Assembly: GCF_019049245.1 (NCBI RefSeq)
Contig: NZ_JAGMUK010000015.1
Span: 116,759 to 180,758, forward strand
Origin: Streptomyces sp. AC555_RSS877
GTDB taxonomy: Bacteria > Actinomycetota > Actinomycetes > Streptomycetales > Streptomycetaceae
Direction: 5' to 3'
DNA length: 64,000 nucleotides
How positions within the stretch are numbered: the first letter of the stretch is position 1; each line of letters opens with the position of its first letter. The notes beneath the pieces are model-generated. The model saw nothing but the letters and a program-made list of their open reading frames with translations. It did no database searches and was not told the DNA's origin. A program made the position numbers and the translations under genes. Positions 10,658-19,459 of the stretch are shown here, in pieces.

Positions 10658-10671
10658 CAACAATGGCGTTG
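10658..10671. promoter_or_regulatory. Putative SufR operator CAAC-N6-GTTG overlapping the sufR start
   Basis: CAACAATGGCGTTG fits the CAAC-N6-GTTG consensus described for cyanobacterial SufR (recollection). A possible promoter is TTGCCT at 10635-10640 and AACAAT at 10659-10664, which would put transcription start at about 10671 and the operator over the -10. This suggests Fe-S-controlled autorepression of the suf operon. Confidence 0.6.
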
Positions 10672-11414
10672 TGAAATACGTCGGCGAGGCTCGGGAGACC
10701 CCCAAGGGGGCCCCGCAGGAGGAGCTAGCGACCGGTGAGCGCTCGACGCGCAACCGGGTCGCGCGGTCCATCCTGGACCACGGGCCGTCGACCGCCACCG
10801 AGCTGGCCGGACGGCTGGGACTCACCCAGGCGGCCGTACGCCGGCATCTGGACGCGCTGGTCGCCGACGACGTCGTGGAGGCCCGGGAACAGCGGGTCTA
10901 CGGAGCGCGTACGCGCGGCCGGCCCGCCAAGGTCTTCGCGCTCACCGACTGCGGCCGCGACGCCTTCGACCAGTCCTATGACAAGCTCGCCGTGGACGCC
11001 CTGCGCTGGATCCAGGAGCAGTTCGGCGGGGACGAGGCGGTCGTCGCCTTCGCCCGCGCCCGGATCGCCGAACAGGCCACCGTGTACCGCAAGGCCATCG
11101 AAGCCGCCGGCCCCGAAGGGCGGACGGAAGCGCTGGCCAAGGCCCTGAGCGCGGACGGGTACGCTGCTACGGCGCGAAGCGCACCGGTCGGCGAGCAGCT
11201 CTGCCAGCACCACTGCCCGGTGGCCCACGTCGCGGAAAAGTTCCCGCAGCTCTGCGAGGCGGAGACCGAGATCTTCTCCCAGCTGCTCGGCACCCACGTC
11301 CAGCGACTGGCGACCATCGCGCACGGCGACGGCGTCTGCACGACGTTCATCCCCAAGATTTCCCACAGCACCGACAACGCATCTGCAAGCACGGCCGGGA
11401 GGAACCCCGCATGA
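10671..11414 (+). CDS. sufR: SufR-like Fe-S-sensing transcriptional repressor (247 aa)
   Basis: DeoR/ArsR-type winged-helix regulator heading the suf operon. The N-terminal wHTH (about residues 25-95) contains [30 protein letters not shown] and a [10 protein letters not shown] wing. A C-terminal cysteine group C178-x3-C182-x12-C195 fits ligands for an Fe-S cluster, as in SufR sensors, which repress suf genes when holo-form is plentiful. Start at GTG 10671 gives a compact protein; an in-frame start at 10599 would add 24 residues unlike the family. No Shine-Dalgarno at a useful distance, so a leaderless message is likely. Its stop overlaps the sufB start (ATGA). Confidence 0.88.
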   Translation: MKYVGEARETPKGAPQEELATGERSTRNRVARSILDHGPSTATELAGRLGLTQAAVRRHLDALVADDVVEAREQRVYGARTRGRPAKVFALTDCGRDAFDQSYDKLAVDALRWIQEQFGGDEAVVAFARARIAEQATVYRKAIEAAGPEGRTEALAKALSADGYAATARSAPVGEQLCQHHCPVAHVAEKFPQLCEAETEIFSQLLGTHVQRLATIAHGDGVCTTFIPKISHSTDNASASTAGRNPA

Positions 11415-12832
11415 CTCTCCCCACGGAGACTGCCCACCCCGAGCTCGAGGGCCTGGGCAAGTACGAATACGGCTGGGCCGACTCCGACACGGCCGGCGCC
11501 TCTGCCAAGCGCGGCATCAACGAGGACGTCGTCCGCGACATCTCCGCGAAGAAGAGCGAGCCGGAGTGGATGACCAAGCTCCGTCTCAAGGGCCTGCGCC
11601 TGTTCGGCAAGAAGCCCATGCCGAACTGGGGCTCGGACCTGTCGGGCATCGACTTCGACAACATCAAGTACTTCGTGCGCTCCACGGAGAAGCAGGCGGA
11701 GTCCTGGGAGGACCTGCCCGAGGACATCAAGAACACGTACGACAAGCTCGGCATCCCCGAGGCGGAGAAGCAGCGCCTCGTCGCCGGTGTCGCGGCCCAG
11801 TACGAGTCCGAGGTCGTCTACCACCAGATCCGCGAGGACCTGGAGGAGCAGGGCGTCATCTTCCTCGACACCGACACGGCCCTGAAGCAGCACCCGGAGC
11901 TCTTCAAGGAGTACTTCGGGACCGTCATCCCGGTCGGTGACAACAAGTTCGCCTCCCTGAACACCGCGGTGTGGTCGGGCGGCTCCTTCATCTACGTGCC
12001 GCCGGGCGTGCACGTCGAGATCCCGCTCCAGGCCTACTTCCGCATCAACACGGAGAACATGGGCCAGTTCGAGCGGACCCTGATCATCGTCGACGAGGGT
12101 GCCTACGTGCACTACGTCGAGGGTTGTACGGCCCCGATCTACAAGTCGGACTCGCTGCACAGCGCCGTCGTCGAGATCATCGTCAAGAAGAACGCCCGCT
12201 GCCGTTACACGACCATCCAGAACTGGTCGAACAACGTCTACAACCTGGTCACCAAGCGCGCCGTGGCGTACGAGGGCGCGACCATGGAGTGGATCGACGG
12301 CAACATCGGCTCCAAGGTGACGATGAAGTACCCGGCCGTCTACCTGATGGGCGAGCACGCCAAGGGCGAGACCCTGTCCATCGCCTTCGCGGGCGAGGGC
12401 CAGCACCAGGACGCCGGCTCCAAGATGGTCCACATGGCGCCGAACACCTCCTCCAACATCGTCTCCAAGTCGGTGGCGCGTGGTGGCGGTCGTACCTCCT
12501 ACCGCGGTCTCGTCGAGATCGGCGAGGGTGCCCACGGCTCCAAGTCGAACGTGTTGTGCGACGCGCTGCTCGTCGACACCATCTCCCGCTCCGACACCTA
12601 CCCCTACGTGGACGTCCGCGAGGACGACGTGTCCATGGGCCACGAGGCGACCGTCTCCAAGGTCTCCGAGGACCAGCTCTTCTACCTGATGAGCCGTGGT
12701 CTGACCGAGTTCGAGGCGATGGCCATGATCGTGCGCGGCTTCGTCGAGCCGATCGCCAAGGAACTCCCCATGGAGTACGCCCTCGAACTCAACCGGCTGA
12801 TCGAGCTGCAGATGGAAGGCGCGGTCGGCTAA
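11411..12832 (+). CDS. sufB: Fe-S cluster assembly scaffold SufB (473 aa)
   Basis: Scaffold subunit of the SufBCD complex on which Fe-S clusters are built, using persulfide sulfur from SufS/SufU. The sequence has the SufB-specific N-terminal region followed by the beta-helix core with [19 protein letters not shown]. Cysteines at C239 (VEGCTAPIY) and C383 (SNVLCDALL) lie in the regions of the E. coli SufB residues involved in persulfide transfer and cluster formation. Length is normal. It starts four bases inside sufR and is 59 bases from sufD. No intein, unlike some actinobacterial SufB genes. Confidence 0.97.
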   Translation: MTLPTETAHPELEGLGKYEYGWADSDTAGASAKRGINEDVVRDISAKKSEPEWMTKLRLKGLRLFGKKPMPNWGSDLSGIDFDNIKYFVRSTEKQAESWEDLPEDIKNTYDKLGIPEAEKQRLVAGVAAQYESEVVYHQIREDLEEQGVIFLDTDTALKQHPELFKEYFGTVIPVGDNKFASLNTAVWSGGSFIYVPPGVHVEIPLQAYFRINTENMGQFERTLIIVDEGAYVHYVEGCTAPIYKSDSLHSAVVEIIVKKNARCRYTTIQNWSNNVYNLVTKRAVAYEGATMEWIDGNIGSKVTMKYPAVYLMGEHAKGETLSIAFAGEGQHQDAGSKMVHMAPNTSSNIVSKSVARGGGRTSYRGLVEIGEGAHGSKSNVLCDALLVDTISRSDTYPYVDVREDDVSMGHEATVSKVSEDQLFYLMSRGLTEFEAMAMIVRGFVEPIAKELPMEYALELNRLIELQMEGAVG

Positions 12833-12891
12833 GGCCCGCCTCCACACCAGCCAGCGAATTTCTGACGTAGGAAGAGAGCAGACCGACAGCC

Positions 12892-14073
12892 ATGGCTGAG
12901 GCTCAGAACATTCCGGTGGGGTCCACCACCGCCGGCCAGATCGCGGTGGCCGCCGAGTCGACCGTCGCCACGCGCATGAGCGCGCCCCCGTCCTTCGACG
13001 TGCAGGACTTCCCGGTCCCGCACGGCCGCGAGGAGGAGTGGCGGTTCACGCCGCTGGAGCGGCTGCGCGGGCTGCACGACGGCACCGCGGTCGCCACCGG
13101 CAACGGCATGAAGGTCGCCGTCGACGCCCCCGAGGGCGTCGTCGTCGAGCTTGTCGGCCGTGACGACGCCCGTCTCGGCAAGGCGGGCACCCCGGTGGAC
13201 CGCGTCGCCGCCCAGGCGTACTCGGCGTTCGAGAAGGCCGGCGTGATCACCGTCCCTAAGGAGACGGTCCTCACCGAGCCGATCCGGATCGCCGTGCACG
13301 GCGAGGGCGGGACCGCGTACGCCCACCAGGTCGTCGAGCTGGGAGCCTTCGCCGAGGCGGTCGTGGTCATCGACCACACCGGTGACGCCGTGCTCGCCGC
13401 CAACGTCGACTACGTCCTCGGGGACGGCGCCAAGCTGACCGTCGTCTCCGTCCAGGACTGGGACGACAAGGCCGTGCACGTGGCCCAGCACAACGCGCTG
13501 ATCGGCCGGGACGCCACCTTCAAGTCGTTCGTGGTCACCTTCGGCGGCGACCTCGTCCGTCTGCACCCGCGCGTGGCCTACGCCGGCACCGGCGGTGAGG
13601 CCGAGCTGTTCGGCCTGTACTTCACCGACGCCGGCCAGCACCAGGAGCACCGCCTCCTGGTCGACCACAACACCCCGCACTGCAAGTCGAACGTCGCCTA
13701 CAAGGGCGCGCTCCAGGGCGAGGGCGCCCACGCGGTGTGGATCGGCGACGTGCTCATCGAGGCCACGGCCGAGGGCACCGACACGTACGAGATGAACCGG
13801 AACCTCGTCCTCACGGACGGTGCCCGGGTCGACTCCGTGCCGAACCTGGAGATCGAGACCGGCGAGATCGTCGGCGCCGGCCACGCCTCGGCGACCGGCC
13901 GCTTCGACGACGAGCAGCTCTTCTACCTGATGGCCCGCGGCATCCCCGCCGAGGAGGCCCGCCGCCTGGTGGTCCGCGGCTTCTTCGCCGAGCTCGTCCA
14001 GCAGATCGGTGTCGACGACATCCAGGAGCGCCTTCTCGCGAAGATCGACGAGGAGCTGGAGGCGTCGGTCTGA
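12892..14073 (+). CDS. sufD: Fe-S cluster assembly protein SufD (393 aa)
   Basis: Second beta-helix subunit of the SufBCD scaffold, paired with SufB. It has the SufD-type N-terminus (FPVPHGREEEWRFTPLERL), a shorter pre-helix region than SufB, and the shared C-terminal block with ADDEQLFYLMARGIPxEEA-like sequence (residues about 340-385). The conserved HNTPHCKSNVAYKG is present. ATG at 12892 follows GGAAGAGAG. The stop overlaps the next gene by one base (TGATG), indicating coupling. Confidence 0.96.
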   Translation: MAEAQNIPVGSTTAGQIAVAAESTVATRMSAPPSFDVQDFPVPHGREEEWRFTPLERLRGLHDGTAVATGNGMKVAVDAPEGVVVELVGRDDARLGKAGTPVDRVAAQAYSAFEKAGVITVPKETVLTEPIRIAVHGEGGTAYAHQVVELGAFAEAVVVIDHTGDAVLAANVDYVLGDGAKLTVVSVQDWDDKAVHVAQHNALIGRDATFKSFVVTFGGDLVRLHPRVAYAGTGGEAELFGLYFTDAGQHQEHRLLVDHNTPHCKSNVAYKGALQGEGAHAVWIGDVLIEATAEGTDTYEMNRNLVLTDGARVDSVPNLEIETGEIVGAGHASATGRFDDEQLFYLMARGIPAEEARRLVVRGFFAELVQQIGVDDIQERLLAKIDEELEASV

Positions 14074-14402
14074 TGACTGCCCCGTCGACGTTCGTACGCG
14101 CCTGTGGGCTGAGCGAGCTGGACGAGGACACTCCGAAGCGGGTGGAACTCGACGGCACGCCGGTCTCGGTCGTGCGTACCGAGGGGGAGGTGTTCGCTAT
14201 CCACGACATCTGCTCGCACGCGAACGTCTCGCTCTCCGAGGGCGAGGTGGAGGACTGTCAGATCGAGTGCTGGCTGCACGGCTCCAGCTTCGACCTCCGC
14301 ACCGGCAAACCGTCCGGCCTGCCCGCGACGCGCCCCGTCCCCGTATACCCCGTAAAGATCGAAGGGGACGATGTGCTCGTCTCCCTTTCCCAGGAGTCCT
14401 GA
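14073..14402 (+). CDS. Rieske [2Fe-2S] ferredoxin in the suf operon (109 aa)
   Basis: Small non-haem ferredoxin of the bedA/NirD Rieske type. The two Rieske ligand motifs are visible: C-x-H in DICSHANVSL and C-x2-H in CWLHGSSFDLRTG, spaced as usual. No partner oxygenase is nearby. It lies between sufD and sufC, overlapping sufD by one base and 7 bases before sufC, a position shared by other actinobacterial suf operons (recollection). It may supply electrons for cluster assembly, or be a client; the role is inferred from position only. Confidence 0.93.
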   Translation: MTAPSTFVRACGLSELDEDTPKRVELDGTPVSVVRTEGEVFAIHDICSHANVSLSEGEVEDCQIECWLHGSSFDLRTGKPSGLPATRPVPVYPVKIEGDDVLVSLSQES

Positions 14403-14409
14403 GGCATCC

Positions 14410-15195
14410 ATGGCAACGCTTGAAATCCGAGACCTGCACGTCACCGTCGAGGTCGAGAACGGCACGAAGGAAATCCTCAAGGGTGTCGACCTCACCGTGA
14501 AGCAGGGCGAGACGCACGCCATCATGGGCCCGAACGGCTCCGGCAAGTCGACGCTCGCCTACTCGCTCGCGGGTCACCCCAAGTACACGATCACCGGCGG
14601 CACCGTCACCCTCGACGGCGAGGACGTCCTGGAGATGTCCGTCGACGAGCGCGCCCGCGCGGGCCTGTTCCTGGCGATGCAGTACCCGGTCGAGGTCCCC
14701 GGCGTCTCCGTCTCCAACTTCCTGCGCACCTCCGCCACCGCCATCCGCGGCGAGGCCCCCAAGCTGCGGACGTGGGTGAAGGAGGTCAAGGAGACCATGC
14801 AGCGTCTCAACATGGACCCGGCCTTCGCCGAGCGCAACGTGAACGAGGGCTTCTCCGGCGGTGAGAAGAAGCGCCACGAGATCCTTCAGCTGGAGCTGCT
14901 CAAGCCCAAGGTCGCGATCCTCGACGAGACGGACTCCGGTCTGGACGTCGACGCGCTCCGTGTCGTTTCCGAAGGCGTCAACCGCGTCCGTGAGAGCGGC
15001 GAGGTGGGCACCATGCTCATCACGCACTACACGCGCATCCTGCGCTACATCAAGCCCGACTACGTCCACGTCTTCTCCGCGGGCCGCATCGTCGAGTCCG
15101 GCGGCGCCGAGCTCGCCGACAAGCTGGAGAACGAGGGCTACGAGGCCTACGCGAAGCACGACGCAGTCGACACGAAGGGTGGCGCATCCGCGTGA
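14410..15195 (+). CDS. sufC: Fe-S assembly ATPase SufC (261 aa)
   Basis: ABC-type ATPase of the SufBCD complex. Walker A is GPNGSGKST at about residues 40-48, the signature is the SufC form FSGGEKKRHEILQ, and Walker B is KVAILDETDSGLD; the LITHYTRILRYI segment carries the switch His. ATG at 14410 follows an AGGAG in the Rieske gene end. The stop overlaps the sufS GTG (GTGA). Confidence 0.97.
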   Translation: MATLEIRDLHVTVEVENGTKEILKGVDLTVKQGETHAIMGPNGSGKSTLAYSLAGHPKYTITGGTVTLDGEDVLEMSVDERARAGLFLAMQYPVEVPGVSVSNFLRTSATAIRGEAPKLRTWVKEVKETMQRLNMDPAFAERNVNEGFSGGEKKRHEILQLELLKPKVAILDETDSGLDVDALRVVSEGVNRVRESGEVGTMLITHYTRILRYIKPDYVHVFSAGRIVESGGAELADKLENEGYEAYAKHDAVDTKGGASA

Positions 15196-16448
15196 CACAG
15201 CTGCCGGGCCTCCTCGACACCGAGGCGATCCGCAAGGACTTCCCCATCCTGGACCGTCAGGTCCACGACGGCCGGAAGCTCGTGTACCTGGACAACGCGG
15301 CGACCTCGCAGAAGCCGCGCCAGGTGCTCGACGCCCTGAACGAGTACTACGAGCGCTACAACGCCAACGTCCACCGCGGTGTGCATGTGCTCGCCGAGGA
15401 GGCCACGGCGCTGTACGAGGGCGCGCGCGACAAGGTCGCCGCGTTCATCAACGCGCCGAGCCGCGACGAGGTGATCTTCACCAAGAACGCCTCCGAGTCG
15501 CTCAACCTCGTGGCGAACATGCTGGGCTGGGCCGACGAGCCCTACCGCGTGGACCACGAGACCGAGATCGTCATCACGGAGATGGAGCACCACTCCAACA
15601 TCGTGCCGTGGCAGCTGCTGGCACAGCGCACGGGCGCGAAGCTGAAGTGGTTCGGCCTGACCGACGACGGCCGGCTCGACCTCTCCAACATCGACGAGAT
15701 CATCACCGAGAAGACGAAGATCGTCTCCTTCGTGCTGGTGTCGAACATCCTGGGCACGGTCAACCCGGTCGAGGCGATAGTGCGCCGGGCGCAGGAGGTC
15801 GGCGCGCTGGTCTGCATCGACGCCTCGCAGGCCGCGCCGCACATGCCGATGGACGTACAGGCCCTGCAGGCCGACTTCGTGGCCTTCACCGGCCACAAGA
15901 TGTGCGGTCCGACCGGCATCGGCGTGCTCTGGGGCCGCCAGGAGCTGCTGGAGGACCTGCCCCCGTTCCTGGGCGGCGGCGAGATGATCGAGACCGTGTC
16001 GATGCACTCGTCGACGTACGCTCCCGCCCCGCACAAGTTCGAGGCGGGCACCCCGCCGATCGCGCAGGCGGTCGGTCTGGGCGCGGCGATCGACTACCTG
16101 TCGGCGATCGGCATGGACAAGATCCTCGCCCACGAGCACGCGCTCACCGAGTACGCGGTGAAGAGGCTCGGCGAGGTGCCGGGGCTCAGGATCATCGGCC
16201 CCACCACGGCCGAGGACCGGGGCGCGGCGATCTCGTTCACGCTCGGTGACATCCACCCGCACGACGTGGGCCAGGTCCTCGACGAGCAGGGCATCGCGGT
16301 ACGCGTGGGTCATCACTGCGCACGCCCGGTCTGCCTGCGGTACGGAATTCCTGCGACCACGCGAGCGTCGTTCTACCTGTACTCCACGCCGGCCGAGATC
16401 GACGCTCTGGTCGACGGCCTGGAGCACGTACGGAACTTCTTCGGCTGA
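15192..16448 (+). CDS. sufS: Cysteine desulfurase SufS (418 aa)
   Basis: PLP enzyme releasing sulfur from L-cysteine as a persulfide for SufU and SufBCD. K236 in AFTGHKMCGPTG is the expected PLP lysine, and C376 in RVGHHCARPVC the persulfide-carrying cysteine of group II desulfurases; HHSNIVPW is the usual PLP-binding His region. GTG start at 15192 overlaps the sufC stop. sufU follows 15 bases later. Confidence 0.97.
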   Translation: MTQLPGLLDTEAIRKDFPILDRQVHDGRKLVYLDNAATSQKPRQVLDALNEYYERYNANVHRGVHVLAEEATALYEGARDKVAAFINAPSRDEVIFTKNASESLNLVANMLGWADEPYRVDHETEIVITEMEHHSNIVPWQLLAQRTGAKLKWFGLTDDGRLDLSNIDEIITEKTKIVSFVLVSNILGTVNPVEAIVRRAQEVGALVCIDASQAAPHMPMDVQALQADFVAFTGHKMCGPTGIGVLWGRQELLEDLPPFLGGGEMIETVSMHSSTYAPAPHKFEAGTPPIAQAVGLGAAIDYLSAIGMDKILAHEHALTEYAVKRLGEVPGLRIIGPTTAEDRGAAISFTLGDIHPHDVGQVLDEQGIAVRVGHHCARPVCLRYGIPATTRASFYLYSTPAEIDALVDGLEHVRNFFG

Positions 16449-16463
16449 GGGGCTGGCTGGATC

Positions 16464-16928
16464 GTGAAGCTGGATTCGATGTACCAGGAAGTCATCCTGG
16501 ACCACTACAAGCACCCGCACGGGCGTGGTCTGCGCGATGGCGACGCCGAGGTGCACCACGTCAACCCGACCTGCGGTGACGAGATCACGCTGCGGGTGAA
16601 GTACGACGGCACCACGATCGAGGACGTCTCGTACGAGGGCCAGGGCTGCTCGATCAGCCAGGCCTCGGCCTCCGTGCTGAACGACCTGCTGGTCGGCAAG
16701 GACCTGGCGGACGCGCAGAAGATCCAGGAGACCTTCCTGGAGCTGATGCAGTCCAAGGGCCGGATCGAGCCCGACGACGCGATGGAGGAGGTGCTGGAGG
16801 ACGCGGTCGCGTTCGCCGGTGTCTCCAAGTACCCGGCGCGGGTGAAGTGCGCTCTCCTGAGCTGGATGGCGTGGAAGGACGCGACGGCCCAGGCGCTGGG
16901 AGCCGACGCCGAAAGGAAGACGGCATGA
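16464..16928 (+). CDS. sufU: Zinc-dependent sulfurtransferase SufU (154 aa)
   Basis: IscU-like partner of SufS in Gram-positives that accepts persulfide sulfur by zinc-ligand swapping. Visible zinc ligands are C37 and D39 (NPTCGDE), C62 (GQGCSIS) and a C-terminal cysteine in RVKCALLSW. The extra insert between the second and third cysteine (KGRIEPDDAMEEVLEDAVA) is the SufU rather than IscU pattern. GTG start; the stop overlaps the next gene by four bases. Confidence 0.96.
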   Translation: MKLDSMYQEVILDHYKHPHGRGLRDGDAEVHHVNPTCGDEITLRVKYDGTTIEDVSYEGQGCSISQASASVLNDLLVGKDLADAQKIQETFLELMQSKGRIEPDDAMEEVLEDAVAFAGVSKYPARVKCALLSWMAWKDATAQALGADAERKTA

Positions 16929-17257
16929 GCGAGACCCTTGAGATGAAGCCGGCCTCGGAAGAGGAAGTCCGTGAGGCCCTGTACGACGTCGTCGACCCCG
17001 AACTGGGCATCGACGTCGTCAACCTCGGACTGATCTACGGCATCCACATCGACGACGCGAACATCGCGACGATCGACATGACCCTGACGTCGGCGGCCTG
17101 TCCGCTGACGGACGTCATCGAGGACCAGGCCAAGTCCGCCACGGACGGCCTCGTCAACGAGCTGCGCATCAACTGGGTCTGGATGCCGCCGTGGGGCCCG
17201 GACAAGATCACGGACGACGGCCGTGAGCAGCTGCGGGCGCTCGGCTTCAACGTCTGA
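16925..17257 (+). CDS. sufT: MIP18/PaaD-family Fe-S maturation protein (SufT-like, 110 aa)
   Basis: DUF59 domain protein that closes many suf operons and helps Fe-S protein maturation. The conserved block DVVDPELGIDVVNLGLIY spans residues 19-36, and the conserved cysteine is in LTSAACPLTDVIEDQ. ATG at 16925 overlaps the sufU stop (ATGA). A strong hairpin follows 28 bases after the stop. Exact client proteins unknown. Confidence 0.94.
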   Translation: MSETLEMKPASEEEVREALYDVVDPELGIDVVNLGLIYGIHIDDANIATIDMTLTSAACPLTDVIEDQAKSATDGLVNELRINWVWMPPWGPDKITDDGREQLRALGFNV

Positions 17258-17285
17258 GAACCACGAGCATCCACGAGCTGATGCG

Positions 17286-17313
17286 AACGGCGACGCCTTC
17301 GGGCGTCGCCGTT
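17286..17313. terminator. Bidirectional terminator between suf operon and the AbfB-domain gene
   Basis: AACGGCGACGCC (17286-17297), a TTCG loop, then GGCGTCGCCGTT (17302-17313), followed by a T run on the plus strand and preceded by A residues that give Us on the minus transcript. It sits exactly between two convergent genes and can end both. Confidence 0.85.
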
Positions 17314-17321
17314 TCGCGTGC

Positions 17322-18149
17322 TCAGGCCAGGGCGCCCACCAGCCGGAACGCCGAGTCCGCCTGGTAGAGGCCGCTGTGCTGGTACGACTCCAGGCGGAGC
17401 GTGAAGTTCTTGTGGCGCAGGAAGCGGCCCGGGAAGTTGACCGATTCCAGCATGATCGCGCCGGACACCGGTGAGGTGCGCGGGCAGAACGTGGCGTCCC
17501 GCTTGAAGAGGGACGAGCCGTCGTCGCGGTCCGCGCGCAGGACGAAGTCGCGGTGGCGGAGGTACTTGCCGTCGGCCGTGGCGAAGGAGTGGCAGGAGCT
17601 GTCGGCCAGGCCCTTGACCAGCTTGAAGGTGGAGTCCTCGCGGGATTCCGAGCCGCCGACCTGGTCGAGCCGCACCAGGCCGCCGCTGATGTGCCAGTAG
17701 CGGTCGGGGTAGTTGGCCGAGCGGACCGAGCGCCAGGTCGTCGAGGGCTTCGGGGCGGCCGAACTCGGGTGCGAGGTGGAGGGCTCGGCGGGAGCGGCGG
17801 GCGGGCGCGCGGAGGCCGAGCCCTGGGGTTCGGGGGCGCTCGTGGTCGTCCGCGCGGACGGTGACGCGCTCTCGTCGCCGGATGCCGAAGCGCCCGTCGT
17901 GGACGGGGTGGCGTAGGAGATCAGACCGGGGCCGCTCGGGTCCGCGGCGGCCGCCTGGTCAGGTGCGGGTGACGGATCGTCGGTCTGATGCTCCGTCATG
18001 GTCACCGCCGTCACGCACGCGGCGACCGTGGCTATCGCCAGCGCACCGGCCAGCCACAGGCGTCGTGTTCCCGGCACCCGGGTGGTGTCCGGGGACCAGC
18101 CGCTCTCCCATGGCTGGTTCTGAGAGGGCCGGGACTTGCTTCGTGGCAT
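17322..18149 (-). CDS. Membrane-anchored AbfB (CBM42-type) domain protein (275 aa)
   Basis: Probable surface protein with no visible catalytic domain. A cytoplasmic N-terminus is followed by one hydrophobic span (about residues 31-50, LWLAGALAIATVAACVTAV), then a Ser/Thr/Pro/Ala-rich linker (about 55-140). The C-terminal AbfB beta-trefoil region (about 140-272) repeats SANYPDRYWHISGG and SVNFPGRFLRHKNFTLRLE with FKLV and FRLV ends. AbfB domains bind arabinofuranose side chains, so a role in attaching to hemicellulose, or to cell-wall arabinan, is an inference. ATG 18149 follows GGAGGA. Confidence 0.85.
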   Translation of the reverse strand: MPRSKSRPSQNQPWESGWSPDTTRVPGTRRLWLAGALAIATVAACVTAVTMTEHQTDDPSPAPDQAAAADPSGPGLISYATPSTTGASASGDESASPSARTTTSAPEPQGSASARPPAAPAEPSTSHPSSAAPKPSTTWRSVRSANYPDRYWHISGGLVRLDQVGGSESREDSTFKLVKGLADSSCHSFATADGKYLRHRDFVLRADRDDGSSLFKRDATFCPRTSPVSGAIMLESVNFPGRFLRHKNFTLRLESYQHSGLYQADSAFRLVGALA

Positions 18150-18472
18150 GCGCGATTCCTCCGGCGGGCGCCTGGGGCGACGGCTGCGGCCGAGACGGGG
18201 AAGTGGGTGAACGGTGAAACACTAGTGGAGCCGGTGAGGTCCTGGGAGCCGTTTGAACGAGTGGTTTTCGGCCTCCCCGGTTTCACGCGCGGTCAGATGC
18301 TCACAACTCTCCCCCACGGCACCCCGGACACCTCGCGGGCGGGCGGCCGGCAGTTGCGGCTGACCCCACATCAGATACGGCTCTCCGAAGTCGCGTTGGG
18401 CCGACGGCTGGAAGGGCGCGAGGCGTGCGTGTCCGGCCGAGCAGCATGGCAGCGTTATGTACGCTCGTACAC
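18150..18472. other. Intergenic region upstream of the SMR/TetR pair
   Basis: About 320 bases between two divergent genes. It must contain the promoter of the AbfB-domain gene. Apart from the palindrome at its right end (listed separately) I see no coding signal, hairpin or recognisable site. Confidence 0.35.
18458..18471. promoter_or_regulatory. Putative TetR operator just upstream of the SMR transporter
   Basis: TGTACGCTCGTACA is a perfect inverted repeat (5-bp arms, 4-base spacer) ending one base before the transporter ATG and overlapping a TATGTA that could be part of a -10. The TetR gene is the second gene of the operon, so this is a likely autoregulatory operator. Confidence 0.5.
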
Positions 18473-18793
18473 ATGGGATGTCTGTTGCTCGCCGCGGCGA
18501 TCGCCGCCGAGGTCGCCGGGACCACGGCGATGAAATACAGCGACGGCTTCAGCAGGCTGGTGCCCTCGCTGCTCACCGTCCTCGGCTACGTCGTCTCCTT
18601 CGTGCTGCTCGCCCAGACGCTGAAGACCATCTCGGTCGGCACCGCGTACGCGATCTGGGCCGGCGTCGGAACCGCCGCCATCGCCGCCATCGGGATGGTG
18701 TTCCTGGGGGAGGGGATGACCGCGGCCAAGGCGGCCGGCATCGCGCTGATCATCGTCGGAGTGGTGGTGCTCAACCTGGGCGGTGCGCACTGA
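18473..18793 (+). CDS. Small multidrug resistance (SMR/EmrE-like) transporter (106 aa)
   Basis: Four-helix inner-membrane antiporter subunit. E13 in AAAIAAEVAGTTAMKYS corresponds to the essential EmrE Glu14, and the third helix has the family pattern GTAYAIWAGVGTAAIAAIG. Length is typical. The ATG at 18473 lies immediately after the putative operator, suggesting a leaderless or short-leader mRNA. The stop overlaps the TetR start by one base. Substrates are probably cationic drugs or guanidinium-like compounds, not determined here. Confidence 0.93.
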   Translation: MGCLLLAAAIAAEVAGTTAMKYSDGFSRLVPSLLTVLGYVVSFVLLAQTLKTISVGTAYAIWAGVGTAAIAAIGMVFLGEGMTAAKAAGIALIIVGVVVLNLGGAH

Positions 18794-19338
18794 TGCCCCG
18801 CCGCTACGACCCCGAGCGGCGGCAGCGGATCATCGAGGCGGCGATCCGGGTCGTCGGGGCCAAGGGCCTGGCCGGGCTGAGCCACCGCTCCGTCGCCGCC
18901 GAGGCCGACGTGCCGCTCGGCTCCACGACGTACCACTTCAAGACCCTCGACGAGCTGATGGTCGCGGCGCTCCGCCAGGCCAACGAGGGCTTCGCCAAGG
19001 TGGTCGCCGCCCGCGGGAGTCTTACCGACCCGCGCACCGATCTGGCCGCCGAACTCGCCGGCCTGCTGGGCGAGTGGCTGGCAGGCGAGCGCACCGGCGT
19101 CGAGCTGGAGTACGAGCTCTATGTGGCCGCCCTGCGCCGCCCCGCCCTGCGCCCGGTCGCCGCCGAGTGGGCCGACGACCTCGCCGACCGGCTCGCCGCC
19201 CGCGCCGACCCGGTCACCGCGCGGGCACTGGTCGCGCTGACGGACGGGATCTGTCTGCAGGTGCTGCTGACGGGCACGCCGTACGACGAGGAGTACGCGC
19301 GGGAGGTGCTGGCGAGGGTCATCGACGCCGGCGCGTGA
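18793..19338 (+). CDS. TetR-family regulator (181 aa)
   Basis: The N-terminal HTH (about residues 7-53) reads ERRQRIIEAAIRVVGAKGLAGLSHRSVAAEADVPLGSTTYHFKTLDELM, a standard TetR DNA-binding domain. The C-terminal ligand domain is short and Ala-rich. Translationally coupled to the SMR transporter (TGATG), so it most likely represses that operon and is released by a transporter substrate. Confidence 0.9.
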   Translation: MPRRYDPERRQRIIEAAIRVVGAKGLAGLSHRSVAAEADVPLGSTTYHFKTLDELMVAALRQANEGFAKVVAARGSLTDPRTDLAAELAGLLGEWLAGERTGVELEYELYVAALRRPALRPVAAEWADDLADRLAARADPVTARALVALTDGICLQVLLTGTPYDEEYAREVLARVIDAGA

Positions 19339-19459
19339 ACCGGGACGGCCGCGGTCCGTGCGCGCCGGTCCGGGCCGGATCGCGGACGGTGCGACCGGCA
19401 CATGAGACGGCGTGCGCACCGGTTCGCCCGGGCGCCCCCTGCCACGTTAGTTTGCCCTT

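Noticed and set aside
18195..18225. GGTGAACGGTGAAAC as a PHO box for the AbfB-domain gene
   Set aside because: On the minus strand it reads TTTCACC then GTTCACC, but the units are about 7-8 bases apart, not the 11-base spacing needed for PhoP repeats.
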